From Sepiola atlantica (taxonomy: Eukaryota; Mollusca; Cephalopoda; Sepiida; Sepiolidae): a DNA stretch of 64,000 nt. Numbering within the stretch: position 1 is the first letter of the stretch; each line of letters begins with the position of its first letter. Location: assembly GCA_963556195.1 (NCBI GenBank), contig OY744553.1, positions 14,607,939 to 14,671,938 on the forward strand, in the 5' to 3' direction. The notes below the pieces were generated by a model. That model did not search any database, had not been told where the DNA came from, and saw only the letters and a list, made by a program, of their open reading frames with translations. Position numbers and translations under genes: made by a program. Below are positions 1 through 11,714 of this stretch, in pieces.

Positions 1-62
1 TGTCCCTGCTATCGATACTTTTGCTAGAACGGGGTTTTACACACCGCCCCTGTCTAGTCATA

Positions 63-272
63 TAACATTTGTACCAACTAGGGTTGGATTGCAGACACAG
101 ATGAACGAAAATGACACCAGGCCTCTTTAAGAGACAAGACAATGAGAACAACAAATTTTGTTATCAACGCTATACAACACAAATAAACTCCAGTCTAAGC
201 CTGACTTGTCCACCAAGTTTCACTCATGAATGTCCAACAGTCTTTGTTTTACTACCATCTAATGATAAGCAC
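63..272. repeat. Left flank of satellite with direct and inverted pieces of a flank repeat
   Basis: Positions 67-94 match, in direct orientation, the sequence at about 8168-8195 and 8493-8522 (shared TTGGATTGCAG). Positions 178-262 match 8101-8172 and 8414-8495 as reverse complement (shared TGACTTGTCCACC and CCAACAGTCTTTGTTTT). The left edge is therefore a partial palindrome of the same flank sequence found to the right of the satellite. The 84-codon open frame over this stretch has no recognisable domain and is not called as a gene. Confidence 0.75.
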
Positions 273-356
273 ACCTGGATACGACGTGCAAAAATTATCA
301 CTAAATCTGACACACTCGCCTCTTGGCACTGCCCTCATTTGGGCTGTGATGGTCCC

Positions 357-3300
357 CAGGAATAGTCTAGTGATTGTTTGATAGACGTTATCTTTGAGAT
401 AACATCACACATAACAATCTAATGGGGGTTATGGTCCGGTGAGTGTGAAGTTATGATTTTGGTTGCGATTGACATCTTCAGTTCAGGAATAGTCTGAAGA
501 TTGTTTTGATAGACGTTATCTTTGAGATAACATCACAAATAAAAATCTGATGGGGGTCATGGTCCGGTGAGTGTGAAGTTCTGATTTTGGTTGTAATGGA
601 CATCTTCAGTTTGGGAATAGTCTGAGGATTGTTTTGATAGACGTTATCTTTGAGATAACATCACACATAATCTGATGCGGGGTTATGGTCCGGTGAGTGT
701 GAAGTTCTGATTTTGGTTGTGATGGACATCTTCAGTTCAAGAATAGTCTGAGGATTGTTTTGATTGACGTTATCTTTGAGATAACATCACACATAATCTG
801 ATGGGGGGTTATGGTCCGGTGAGTGTGAAGTTCTGATTTTAGTTGTGATGGACATCTTCAGTTCAAGAATAGTCTGAGGATTGTTTTGATTGACGTTATC
901 TTTGAGATAACATCACACATAATCTGATAGGGGGTTATGGTCCGGTGAGTGTGAAGTTCTGATTTTGGTTGTGATGGACATCTTCAGTTCAAGAATAGTC
1001 TGAGGATTGTTTTGATTGACGTTATCTTTGAGATAACATCACACATAATCTGATGGGGGGTTATGGTCCGGTGAGTGTGAAGTTCTGATTTTGGTTGTGA
1101 TGGACATCTTCAGTTCAAGAATAGTCTGAGGATTGTTTTGATTGACGTTATCTTTGAGATAACATCACACATAATCTGATGGGGGGTTATGGTCCGGTGA
1201 GTGTGAAGTTCTGATTTTGGTTGTGATGGACATCTCTAGTTCAGGAATAGTCTGAGGATTGTTTTGATAGACGTTATCTTTGAGATAACATCACACATAA
1301 TCTGATGGGGGGTTATGGTCCGGTGAGTGTGAAGTTCTGATTTTGGTTGTGATGGACATCTTCAGTTCAAGAATAGTCTGAGGATTGTTTTGATTGACGT
1401 TATCTTTGAGATAACATCACACATAATCTGATGGGGGGTTATGGTCCGGTGAGTGTGAAGTTCTGATTTTGGTTGTGATGGACATCTTCAGTTCAGGAAT
1501 AGTCTGAGGATTGTTTTGATAGACGTTATCTTTGAGATAACATCACACATAATCTGATGGGGGGTTATGGTCCGGTGAGTGTGAAGTTCTGATTTTGGTT
1601 GTGATGGACATCTTCAGTTCAAGAATAGTCTGAGGATTGTTTTGATTGACGTTATCTTTGAGATAACATCACACATAATCTGATGGGGGGTTATGGTCAG
1701 GTGAGTGTGAAGTTCTGATTTTGGTTGTGATGGACATCTTCAGTTCAAGAATAGTCTGAGGATTGTTTTGATAGACGTTATCTTTGAGATAACATCACAC
1801 ATAATCTGATGGGGGGTTATGGTCCGGTGAGTGTGAAGTTCTGATTTTGGTTGTGATGGACATCTTCAGTTCAGGAATAGTCTGAGGATTGTTTTGATAG
1901 ACGTTAACTTTGAGATAACATCACACATAATCTGATGGGGGGTTATGGTCCGGTGAGTGTGAAGTTCTGATTTTGGTTGTGATGGACATCTTCAGTTTAG
2001 GAATAGTCTGAGGATTGTTTTGATAGACGTTAATTTTGAGATAACATCACACATAATCTGATGGGGGGTTATGGTCCGGTGAGTGTGAAGTTCTGATTTT
2101 GGTTGTGATGGACATCTTCAGTTTAGGAATAGTCTGAGGATTGTTTTGATAGACGTTAATTTTGAGATAACATCACACATAATCTGATGGGGGGTTATGG
2201 TCCGGTGAGTGTGAAGTTCTGATTTTGGTTGTGATGGACATCTTCAGTTTAGGAATAGTCTGAGGATTGTTTTGATAGACGTTAATTTTGAGATAACATC
2301 ACACATAATCTGATGGGGGGTTATGGTCCGGTGAGTGTGAAGTTCTGATTTTGGTTGTGATGGACATCTTCAGTTTAGGAATAGTCTGAGGATTGTTTTG
2401 ATAGACGTTAATTTTGAGATAACATCACACATAATCTGATGGGGGGTTATGGTCCGGTGAGTGTGAAGTTCTGATTTTGGTTGTGATGGACATCTTCAGT
2501 TTAGGAATAGTCTGAGGATTGTTTTGATAGACGTTAATTTTGGGATAACATCACACATAATCTGATGGGGGGTTATGGTCCGGTGAGTGTGAAGTTCTGA
2601 TTTTGGTTGTGATGGACATCTTCAGTTTAGGAATAGTCTGAGGATTGTTTTGATAGACGTTAATTTTGAGATAACATCACACATAATCTGATGGGGGGTT
2701 ATGGTCCGGTGAGTGTGAAGTTCTGATTTTGGTTGTGATGGACATCTTCAGTTTAGGAATAGTCTGAGGATTGTTTTGATAGACGTTAATTTTGAGATAA
2801 CATCACACATAATCTGATGGGGGGTTATGGTCCGGTGAGTGTGAAGTTCTGATTTTGGTTGTGATGGACATCTTCAGTTCAGGAATAGTCTGAGGATTGT
2901 TTTGATAGACGTTAATTTTGAGATAACATCACACATAATCTGATGGGGGGTTATGGTCCGGTGAGTGTGAAGTTCTGATTTTGGTTGTGATGGACATCTT
3001 CAGTTTAGGAATAGTCTGAGGATTGTTTTGATAGACGTTAATTTTGAGATAACATCACACATAATCTGATGGGGGGTTATGGTCCGGTGAGTGTGAAGTT
3101 CTGATTTTGGTTGTGATGGACATCTTCAGTTTAGGAATAGTCTGAGGATTGTTTTGATAGACGTTAATTTTGGGATAACATCACACATAATCTGATGGGG
3201 GGTTATGGTCCGGTGAGTGTGAAGTTCTGATTTTGGTTGTGATGGACATCTTCAGTTTAGGAATAGTCTGAGGATTGTTTTGATAGACGTTAATTTTGGG

Positions 3301-6300
3301 ATAACATCACACATAATCTGATGGGGGGTTATGGTCCGGTGAGTGTGAAGTTCTGATTTTGGTTGTGATGGACATCTTCAGTTTAGGAATAGTCTGAGGA
3401 TTGTTTTGATAGACGTTAATTTTGAGATAACATCACACATAATCTGATGGGGGGTTATGGTCCGGTGAGTGTGAAGTTCTGATTTTGGTTGTGATGGACA
3501 TCTTCAGTTTAGGAATAGTCTGAGGATTGTTTTGATAGACGTTAATTTTGAGATAACATCACACATAATCTGATGGGGGGTTATGGTCCGGTGAGTGTGA
3601 AGTTCTGATTTTGGTTGTGATGGACATCTTCAGTTCAGGAATAGTCTGAGGATTGTTTTGATAGACGTTAATTTTGAGATAACATCACACATAATCTGAT
3701 GGGGGGTTATGGTCCGGTGAGTGTGAAGTTCTGATTTTGGTTGTGATGGACATCTTCAGTTCAGGAATAGTCTGAGGATTGTTTTGATAGACGTTAATTT
3801 TGAGATAACATCACACATAATCTGATGGGGGGTTATGGTCCGGTGAGTGTGAAGTTCTGATTTTGGTTGTGATGGACATCTTCAGTTTAGGAATAGTCTG
3901 AGGATTGTTTTGATAGACGTTAATTTTGAGATAACATCACACATAATCTGATGGGGGGTTATGGTCCGGTGAGTGTGAAGTTCTGATTTTGGTTGTGATG
4001 GACATCTTCAGTTTAGGAATAGTCTGAGGATTGTTTTGATAGACGTTAATTTTGGGATAACATCACACATAATCTGATGGGGGGTTATGGTCCGGTGAGT
4101 GTGAAGTTCTGATTTTGGTTGTGATGGACATCTTCAGTTTAGGAATAGTCTGAGGATTGTTTTGATAGACGTTAATTTTGGGATAACATCACACATAATC
4201 TGATGGGGGGTTATGGTCCGGTGAGTGTGAAGTTCTGATTTTGGTTGTGATGGACATCTTCAGTTTAGGAATAGTCTGAGGATTGTTTTGATAGACGTTA
4301 ATTTTGAGATAACATCACACATAATCTGATGGGGGGTTATGGTCCGGTGAGTGTGAAGTTCTGATTTTGGTTGTGATGGACATCTTCAGTTTAGGAATAG
4401 TCTGAGGATTGTTTTGATAGACGTTAATTTTGAGATAACATCACACATAATCTGATGGGGGGTTATGGTCCGGTGAGTGTGAAGTTCTGATTTTGGTTGT
4501 GATGGACATCTTCAGTTCAGGAATAGTCTGAGGATTGTTTTGATAGACGTTAATTTTGAGATAACATCACACATAATCTGATGGGGGGTTATGGTCCGGT
4601 GAGTGTGAAGTTCTGATTTTGGTTGTGATGGACATCTTCAGTTTAGGAATAGTCTGAGGATTGTTTTGATAGACGTTAATTTTGAGATAACATCACACAT
4701 AATCTGATGGGGGGTTATGGTCCGGTGAGTGTGAAGTTCTGATTTTGGTTGTGATAGACATCTTCAGTTTAGGAATAGTCTGAGGATTGTTTTGATAGAC
4801 GTTAATTTTGGGATAACATCACACATAATCTGATGGGGGGTTATGGTCCGGTGAGTGTGAAGTTCTGATTTTGGTTGTGATGGACATCTTCAGTTTAGGA
4901 ATAGTCTGAGGATTGTTTTGATAGACGTTAATTTTGAGATAACATCACACATAATCTGATGGGGGGTTATGGTCCGGTGAGTGTGAAGTTCTGATTTTGG
5001 TTGTGATGGACATCTTCAGTTTAGGAATAGTCTGAGGATTGTTTTGATAGACGTTAATTTTGAGATAACATCACACATAATCTGATGGGGGGTTATGGTC
5101 CGGTGAGTGTGAAGTTCTGATTTTGGTTGTGATGGACATCTTCAGTTCAGGAATAGTCTGAGGATTGTTTTGATAGACGTTAATTTTGAGATAACATCAC
5201 ACATAATCTGATGGGGGGTTATGGTCCGGTGAGTGTGAAGTTCTGATTTTGGTTGTGATGGACATCTTCAGTTTAGGAATAGTCTGAGGATTGTTTTGAT
5301 AGACGTTAATTTTGAGATAACATCACACATAATCTGATGGGGGGTTATGGTCCGGTGAGTGTGAAGTTCTGATTTTGGTTGTGATGGACATCTTCAGTTT
5401 AGGAATAGTCTGAGGATTGTTTTGATAGACGTTAATTTTGAGATAACATCACACATAATCTGATGGGGGGTTATGGTCCGGTGAGTGTGAAGTTCTGATT
5501 TTGGTTGTGATGGACATCTTCAGTTCAGGAATAGTCTGAGGATTGTTTTGATAGACGTTAATTTTGAGATAACATCACACATAATCTGATGGGGGGTTAT
5601 GGTCCGGTGAGTGTGAAGTTCTGATTTTGGTTGTGATGGACATCTTCAGTTCAGGAATAGTCTGAGGATTGTTTTGATAGACGTTAACTTTGAGATAACA
5701 TCACACATAATCTGATGGGGGGTTATGGTCCGGTGAGTGTGAAGTTCTGATTTTGGTTGTGATGGACATCTTCAGTTTAGGAATAGTCTGAGGATTGTTT
5801 TGATAGACGTTAATTTTGAGATAACATCACACATAATCTGATGGGGGGTTATGGTCCGGTGAGTGTGAAGTTCTGATTTTGGTTGTGATGGACATCTTCA
5901 GTTTAGGAATAGTCTGAGGATTGTTTTGATAGACGTTATCTTTGAGATAACATCACACATAACAATCTGATGGGGGGTTATGGTCCGATGAGTGGTAAGT
6001 TCTGATTTTGGTTGTGATAGACCTCTTCAGCTCAGGAATAGTCTGGGAATTGTTTTAATATACTTTATCTTTGAGATAACATCACAAATAAAAATCTGAT
6101 GGGGGGTCATGGTTCGGTGAGTGTGAAGTTCTGATTCTGGTTGTGATGGACATCTTCAGTTTAGGAATAGTCTGAGGATTGTTTTGATAGACGTTAATTT
6201 TGGGATAACATCACACATAATCTGATGGGGGGTTATGGTCCGGTGAGTGTGAAGTTCTGATTCTGGTTGTGATGGACATCTTCAGTTTAGGAATAGTCTG

Positions 6301-8045
6301 AGGATTGTTTTGATAGACGTTAACTTTGAGATAACATCACACATAATCTGATGGGGGGTTATGGTCCGGTGAGTGTGAAGTTCTGATTCTGGTTGTGATG
6401 GACATCTTCAGTTTAGGAATAGTCTGAGGATTGTTTTGATAGACATTAATTTTGGGATAACATCACACATAATCTGATGGGGGGTTATGGTCCGGTGAGT
6501 GTGAAGTTCTGATTTTGGTTGTGATGGACATCTTCAGTTCAGGAATAGTCTGAGGATTGTTTTGATAGACGTTAACTTTGAGATAACATCACACATAATC
6601 TGATGGGGGGTTATGGTCCGGTGAGTGTGAAGTTCTGATTTTGGTTGTGATGGACATCTTCAGTTTAGGAATAGTCTGAGGATTGTTTTGATAGACGTTA
6701 ATTTTGAGATAACATCACACATAATCTGATGGGGGGTTATGGTCCGGTGAGTGTGAAGTTCTGATTTTGGTTGTGATGGACATCTTCAGTTTAGGAATAG
6801 TCTGAGGATTGTTTTGATAGACGTTATCTTTGAGATAACATCACACATAACAATCTGATGGGGGGTTATGGTCCGATGAGTGGTAAGTTCTGATTTTGGT
6901 TGTGATAGACCTCTTCAGCTCAGGAATAGTCTGGGAATTGTTTTAATATACTTTATCTTTGAGATAACATCACAAATAAAAATCTGATGGGGGGTCATGG
7001 TTCGGTGAGTGTGAAGTTCTGATTCTGGTTGTGATGGACATCTTCAGTTTAGGAATAGTCTGAGGATTGTTTTGATAGACGTTAATTTTGGGATAACATC
7101 ACACATAATCTGATGGGGGGTTATGGTCCGGTGAGTGTGAAGTTCTGATTTTGGTTGTGATGGACATCTTCAGTTTAGGAATAGTCTGAGGATTGTTTTG
7201 ATAGACGTTAATTTTGGGATAACATCACACATAATCTGATGGGGGGTTATGGTCCGGTGAGTGTGAAGTTCTGATTTTGGTTGTGATGGACATCTTCAGT
7301 TCAGGAATAGTCTGAGGATTGTTTTGATAGACGTTAACTTTGAGATAACATCACACATAATCTGATGGGGGGTTATGGTCCGGTGAGTGTGAAGTTCTGA
7401 TTTTGGTTGTGATGGACATCTTCAGTTTAGGAATAGTCTGAGGATTGTTTTGATAGACGTTAATTTTGAGATAACATCACACATAATCTGATGGGGGGTT
7501 ATGGTCCGGTGAGTGTGAAGTTCTGATTTTGGTTGTGATGGACATCTTCAGTTTAGGAATAGTCTGAGGATTGTTTTGATAGACGTTATCTTTGAGATAA
7601 CATCACACATAACAATCTGATGGGGGGTTATGGTCCGATGAGTGGTAAGTTCTGATTTTGGTTGTGATAGACCTCTTCAGCTCAGGAATAGTCTGGGAAT
7701 TGTTTTAATATACTTTATCTTTGAGATAACATCACAAATAAAAATCTGATGGGGGGTCATGGTTCGGTGAGTGTGAAGTTCTGATTCTGGTTGTGATGGA
7801 CCTCTTCAGATCAGGAATAGTCTGGGGATTGTTTTAATATACTTTATCTTTGAGATAACATCACAAATAAAAATCTGATGGGGGGGGTTATGGTTCGGTG
7901 AGTGTGAAGTTCTGAATTTGGTTGTGATAGACCTCTTCAGCTCAGGAATAGTCTGAGGATTGTTTTGATAGACATGATCTTTGAGATAAACCCACGGATA
8001 AAAATCAGGGTTAGGGAGTAAGGCCTGGTGAGTCTGAAGCCCATT
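357..8045 (+). repeat. 126-bp satellite array, about 60 tandem units
   Basis: Successive copies of GAGATAACATCACACATAAT recur every 126 bp over 7.7 kb; for example the GAGATAA motif falls at 2164, 2290 and 2416. Units at both edges carry the perfect inverted repeat GTTATCTTTGAGATAAC (7-bp arms, 3-bp loop). Most central units carry GTTAATTTTGAGATAAC or its GGGATAAC variant, which breaks the palindrome. Other diagnostic variants are CAGTTCAAGAATAG (left), CAGTTCAGGAATAG and CAGTTTAGGAATAG (centre). A divergent two-unit block (AACAATCTGA, then CGATGAGTGG, then AATATACTTTATC) occurs at about 5961, 6849 and 7611, giving a higher-order repeat of 7 then 6 units. The last unit decays by about 8045. 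All frames contain stops. No transcript, tRNA or transposase signal was seen inside a unit. Confidence 0.97.
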
Positions 8046-8097
8046 TAGGATCACACCTACTGATGAGACTACCACCAAAGTGCCCACTATATCATTG

Positions 8098-8200
8098 AAC
8101 GGTGATAAAACAAAGACTGTTGGACATTCAATTCGGTGGACAAGTCAGGCATAGACTGAAGTTTATTTGTACTAAATATGGTTGGATTGCAGGAAGGATT
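8098..8200 (+). repeat. Right flank repeat of satellite, copy 1
   Basis: It begins GATAAAACAAAGACTGTTGG and runs through GGACAAGTCAGGCATAGACTG to TGGTTGGATTGCAGG. It is the inverse of 178-262, so the satellite lies between inverted copies of one sequence. Confidence 0.75.
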
Positions 8201-8412
8201 GTGAATTTTATTAACGATTCCATGGGATGCATCTTTTGAACGGGTTACACTGTATATTGAGAAAAACATATGTGGTGTTCACTTCATGCTTTTATTCGCT
8301 GTGTTTTACTGAACTTCTCCCATGATGAGAAAACGAGAATGAAGCCTCCTTTCTATTTCTGGAGTGACGTCAGTGAAAAGTTCTAACAAATGAAGATAAC
8401 TTATAACTGACT

Positions 8413-8552
8413 TTTGAATGATAATAAAACAAAGATTGTTAAACATTCACGACTGAAAATTTAGTGGACAAGTCAGGCATAGACTGAAGTTTGTTTGTAC
8501 CAAATATGGTTGGATTGCAGGAAGGAATGTGAATTTTATTAACGATTTCATA
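8413..8552 (+). repeat. Right flank repeat of satellite, copy 2
   Basis: This is a second, slightly longer copy of the sequence at 8098-8200, in the same orientation and about 320 bp downstream (shared GTGGACAAGTCAGGCATAGA and TGGTTGGATTGCAGGAAGGA). It ends near a T-run followed by a G-run at 8563-8582. Confidence 0.75.
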
Positions 8553-8609
8553 GATGGCATTTTTTTTTTGGGGGGGGGGGGGTTGAGGTACCCTGTATTA
8601 CAAGTTTTC

Positions 8610-9475
8610 AAAAATGAATTCCTTCAACAGAACAGTTTTACATCACTTTTATGTCCCCTGATGAAGATTAAAATCAAGATATAATGCTAATAAACCTTAT
8701 GTCTATAATCCTTATTCCAATTTTTATTAAAATCCATGACATGATTTTCATTCTAGAAGATGATTTTCATTCTAGAAAATGATTTTCATTCTAGAAAATG
8801 TCTAAGATTTAAGTAGTAAGGGATCTTAAGAAGAAATTGAAATTCAGGGAATCTTGCTTAATTGGCGTCTAATGTCGATGAATCAAATTTAATGCAAATC
8901 TGAAATATTTAAATTTTCAAATGGGAGGTAGTGCCCATATTATGTCCCTTAAAACTCCTTTAAAATACTCAAACGATACTGAAATTTGGGAAATATTTAT
9001 TAATTGATATATGTTGTGAAGTAGTCCAACAGTAAAAAGAAGAAGTCAAGTCGAGGTTGGGTTAAGATAACAAGTGTATTAACATAAAAGGTACAAAAGT
9101 AAGGAAACTGACTGGCACTCGGCTAGACAGTTACAAGACTGTCCTTTTTTTTCCTGGTGATTGTCTACTAGCACTATTTATAGTGAGAACCGGTGTAGTT
9201 TCTCTTCTGTTAGAACGGCCGGTGTAACAATATATAATACTTATTGTTAAAATTTCACAAAAATCGGAGGTTACTGAATTTTCCCAAATGGCTTCCACTC
9301 ATTTTTACCCCCTTTGCATAAAACTAAATTAAACTAAAAACTACATTATGACCCATTACGTCTAGCAGCTGTCTTCCAAAATTCATAATGATCGGTTAAT
9401 TACTTTAGGAGTGAATCCTATACATACAAATATATAAACATATACACATACCTATATTTATATAAATAGAGATGA
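8610..9475 (+). repeat. Family G interspersed repeat, copy 1 (split by a solo LTR)
   Basis: This unclassified noncoding repeat is recognised by comparison with 28235-29090 (same strand) and 43860-44440 (opposite strand). Shared blocks, in order, are AAACCTTATGTCTA, AATCTTGCTTAATTGG, GATCAAATTTAATG or its variant, TCAAATGGGAGG, ATTAAAATTTCAC, and TAATGATYGGTTAATTA near the right end. A solo LTR interrupts it at 9012-9229. Positions 8742-8800 contain a local triplication of a ~20-bp ATTCTAGAARATGATTTTC unit. No open frame is conserved between copies, so the class (DNA element, LINE UTR or other) is unknown. Confidence 0.8.
9012..9229 (+). mobile_element. Solo LTR, 218 bp, with 5-bp target duplication
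   Basis: The segment starts TGTTGTGAAGTAG and ends GGTGTAACA, so it has the TG...CA ends and short TGTT/AACA inverted termini of an LTR. It is flanked on both sides by ATATA (9007-9011 and 9230-9234). It sits inside family G, and the copy at 28235-29090 reads straight across the corresponding site, which gives an empty-site comparison. A TATTTATAG near 9176 could be a promoter TATA box. No internal retroviral-type coding sequence is present, so this is a solo LTR left by recombination. The superfamily cannot be assigned from an LTR alone. Confidence 0.8.
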
Positions 9476-9499
9476 GAAACGTCTTTAATATATGTTTCC

Positions 9500-9536
9500 C
9501 GGCTTTTTGGTTGGGATCAAAGTGTACTATATACAT
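9500..9536 (+). repeat. Degenerate U2 snRNA 5'-end sequence
   Basis: CGGCTTTTTGGTTGGGATCA followed by AAGTGTACTAT is close to the start of U2 snRNA (CGGCCTTTTGGCTAAGATCA then AAGTGTAGTAT). It lies just outside family G and upstream of family D. No SINE body follows, so it is a fragment, not a functional snRNA gene. Confidence 0.6.
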
Positions 9537-9549
9537 ATATATTTATAAA

Positions 9550-10135
9550 CAAAATTAAATTCCAACCATTGGGGATATTTTAAGTATGGTAACCTCATAG
9601 AGTAAATGTGGTATTGTGGTGACTACTGAAGTGAAATTGACAGACGAATGGGTCAAAATGCATCTAGTTAAGAGTATTTATTTACCTCCTTTCCAGGAGG
9701 TTAGGCACAAGGCCAGTTTTATCTTACTCCCACAAGGTAAGATGTGACCCAAGGTCGGGTCGGGAAAGTGGGACTTGAAAAGCCAGCGCCCGAGAAGGTG
9801 GGCACCCTGGCCATTAAAAATTGCCTGGGCAGCCCCGTCAGCATTCCCCGGTAGGGGCGCCTCAGGCAGTAAGCAATAAACTTACTCCTCCCCAAAGAGG
9901 GGAGGCAAAGCCTGGGAGGGTGGACCTCCTAGAACTGCACAGGACAGACCCATAGGCGTAAATCAAGCCCCGAAGGCCAAGACAATACCAGCCTATGGGG
10001 TGCAGTATCCATTGGAACAGATACTACACTTTGATCTTAGAAGGCCAAGAACTCCTAGTTAAGAGTAGGAGAGATAGAAGATGACCATCAAACGCTCCAC
10101 ACTTGTGATGGCCTTGTGCCTAATTTGTTAAACTA
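9550..10135 (+). mobile_element. Family D LINE-like repeat, interrupted by SINE A
   Basis: Two pieces (9550-9676 and 10055-10135) form one element once the SINE between them is removed. The left piece (CCATTGGGGATATTTT, GGTATTGTGGTGA, GAATGGGTCAA) matches 59470-59650. The junction CTAGTTAAGAGTA and the 3' end TGATGGCCTTGTGCC then TAATTTGTT match the reverse strand of 30062-30280. The end resembles a LINE 3' UTR, but the coding part is absent or unrecognised, so LINE is the likely but unproven class. Confidence 0.65.
9677..10054 (-). mobile_element. SINE family A, U2 snRNA-headed, full length, 13-bp TSD
   Basis: Read on the minus strand, the element starts with a U2-like head (CTTGGCCTTCTAAGATCA, then AAGTGTAGTATCTGTTCC) and continues through a G/C-rich body with ACCTCCCAGGCTTTGCC-type and CGCCCCTACCGGGGAATGC motifs. 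It ends ...CCTTGTGCCTAACCTCC followed by a short AAATAAATAC tail. CTAGTTAAGAGTA flanks it on both sides (9664-9676 and 10055-10067). The same site without an insertion is visible in the related family D copy near 30160-30172. U2 nucleotides are inside the duplicated site, so the head was retroposed with the body. SINEs with snRNA-derived heads are known in other animals (SINEU of crocodilians). Confidence 0.93.
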
Positions 10136-10167
10136 TACTGGTTTCATTTTTGCAAATAAACAATTGA

Positions 10168-10287
10168 AAGGAAGGTTGGTCGTCCGAGGAAAAATTGGGA
10201 TCAAGTAATTAGACAGGATTGTACAGAGTGGAATCTGGAGATAGTTGACCTACTGATCTGTGGGGACTGGAGAGTGAGCTTATGAAT
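10168..10287 (+). pseudogene. Non-LTR retrotransposon reverse transcriptase C-terminal fragment
   Basis: About 38 codons read KVGRPRKNWDQVIRQDCTEW, then, a few residues on, GDWRVSL and a stop. The GRPRK-W-D-V-R-D...W pattern is typical of the C-terminal tail after the reverse transcriptase domain of LINEs. Catalytic motifs are absent because the copy is heavily 5'-truncated. It lies directly downstream of family D and ends before the GA tract. Its relation to family D is uncertain. Confidence 0.55.
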
Positions 10288-10330
10288 TATTAAAAAAAGC
10301 ATTTGACCCCTGGGAAGGAAAAAGTGATGT

Positions 10331-10334
<4 letters not shown>

Positions 10335-10419
<85 letters not shown>

Positions 10420-10431
10420 AAGAGAGAGAGG

Positions 10432-10469
<38 letters not shown>

Positions 10470-10516
10470 AAGAAAAGAGAGAGAGAAAGAGACTGAGAAA
10501 GAGAAAGAGAGAGAGA

Positions 10517-10570
<54 letters not shown>

Positions 10571-10603
10571 GAGAGAGAAAGAGAAAGAGAAAGAGAGAGA
10601 GAG

Positions 10604-10634
<31 letters not shown>

Positions 10635-10692
10635 CAGAGAGAGAAAGAGAGAGAGAGAGAGATAAAGAGAGAGAGAGAGAGAAAGAGAGAGG
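10335..10692 (+). repeat. (GA)n-rich polypurine tract
   Basis: About 360 bp of almost pure purine, mainly GA dinucleotides with AAAGAG and GGGAGAG interruptions. Long Arg/Glu or Leu/Ser open frames across it are artefacts of the repeat. Confidence 0.98.
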
Positions 10693-10939
10693 TGTGGAGG
10701 TTGATGAAGCCAGAATCGATACCATAAATTCGCCTTTGCATCATAATTCAGAAGTGACGGTCGATAATGCTGGGATCAGGATCAAAACTCTAATTTCATT
10801 TTTGCCTCATGCTCGTTAAAACGTGTCAATTTTATTTTAGTGTTTCACCCGAACCCAATTAAAAAAAAATTAAAACATTATTAATTAATGATTTGGGGTT
10901 GGGGGGGGGGGAGGGAGCTTCATCCCTAAAAACGTGTTT

Positions 10940-11645
10940 ATTTATTACTAATGGAGATTTAGTATCTGTCTGTCTGAAGCCAGAACTACATTACTTATTA
11001 CTGGGTTTGCTTTCAGCAGCCCTGTAACTCTCACTTCCCTTATTTTGTCCTTTAGTCCTCACATGAGCAGTGTTCCTGACAAAGAGGAAAGAATTGCTGT
11101 TTTCTGTGTCGGAATCTATCAATCTAACACTTATCATTGGCTAGTTTTTGACCTTGAGGTAGTATTTTGGTTTTAGCTCCTTACATCAAGTGGCTTCATG
11201 CCCTGTCTGAAACGATTTCCACGAAAACAAATATTGTTAATTCTGTTACTAATGGAGATTTGGTATCTGTCTGTCTGAAATCGAAACTATACTATTACTT
11301 CTATTACTAATGGAGATTTGGTATCTGGCTGTCTGAGTTTGAAACTATACTATTACTTCTATTACTAATGGAGAATAGGTATCTGTCTGACTGAAGGCGA
11401 AACTATACAGTTTCTTCTATTACTAATGGAGATTTGGTATCTGTCTGTCTGAAGGCGAAACTATTCAATTTCTTCTATTACTAATGGAGATTTGGTATAT
11501 GTCTGACTGAAGGCGAAACTATACTATTTATTCTATTACTAATGGAGATTTGGTATCTGTCTGTCTGAAGGCGAAACTATACTATTACTTCTATTACTAA
11601 TGGAGATTTGGTATCTGTCTATCTGAATCCAAAACTATACTATTA
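10940..11645 (+). repeat. 59-bp tandem repeat, about 8 units, split by a LINE 3' end
   Basis: Units begin ATTACTAATGGAGATTTGGT and contain TCTGTCTGTCTGAAGGCGAA; starts near 11250, 11308 and 11367 give a ~59-bp period. One unit at about 10945 is separated from the other seven (11245-11645) by a LINE 3' fragment at 11019-11240, which probably inserted into the array. Noncoding. Confidence 0.9.
11019..11240 (+). mobile_element. LINE 3' end (family with conserved 3' UTR), copy 1
   Basis: CTCACTTCCCTTATTTTGTC and CTTACATCAAGTGGCTTCAT are shared with 49236-49453 (+), 14026-14330 (-) and the end of the fragment at 32571-32870, where a reverse transcriptase tail precedes it. This is therefore the terminal part of a LINE family. 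Coding sequence is not present in this copy. Confidence 0.75.
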
Positions 11646-11714
11646 TTAACTTTTAATGATCAATTCAGTTAACTATATTATTTCACACTAATGTACTATC
11701 TTTTAAAGCTCAAT

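Noticed and set aside
357..8045. CRISPR-like array
   Set aside because: Whole 126-bp units are conserved without variable spacers; this is an ordinary satellite in a eukaryotic genome.
10280..10819. Arg/Glu-rich and Leu/Ser-rich open frames on both strands
   Set aside because: Products of the GA tract, which lacks stop trimers; no gene context.
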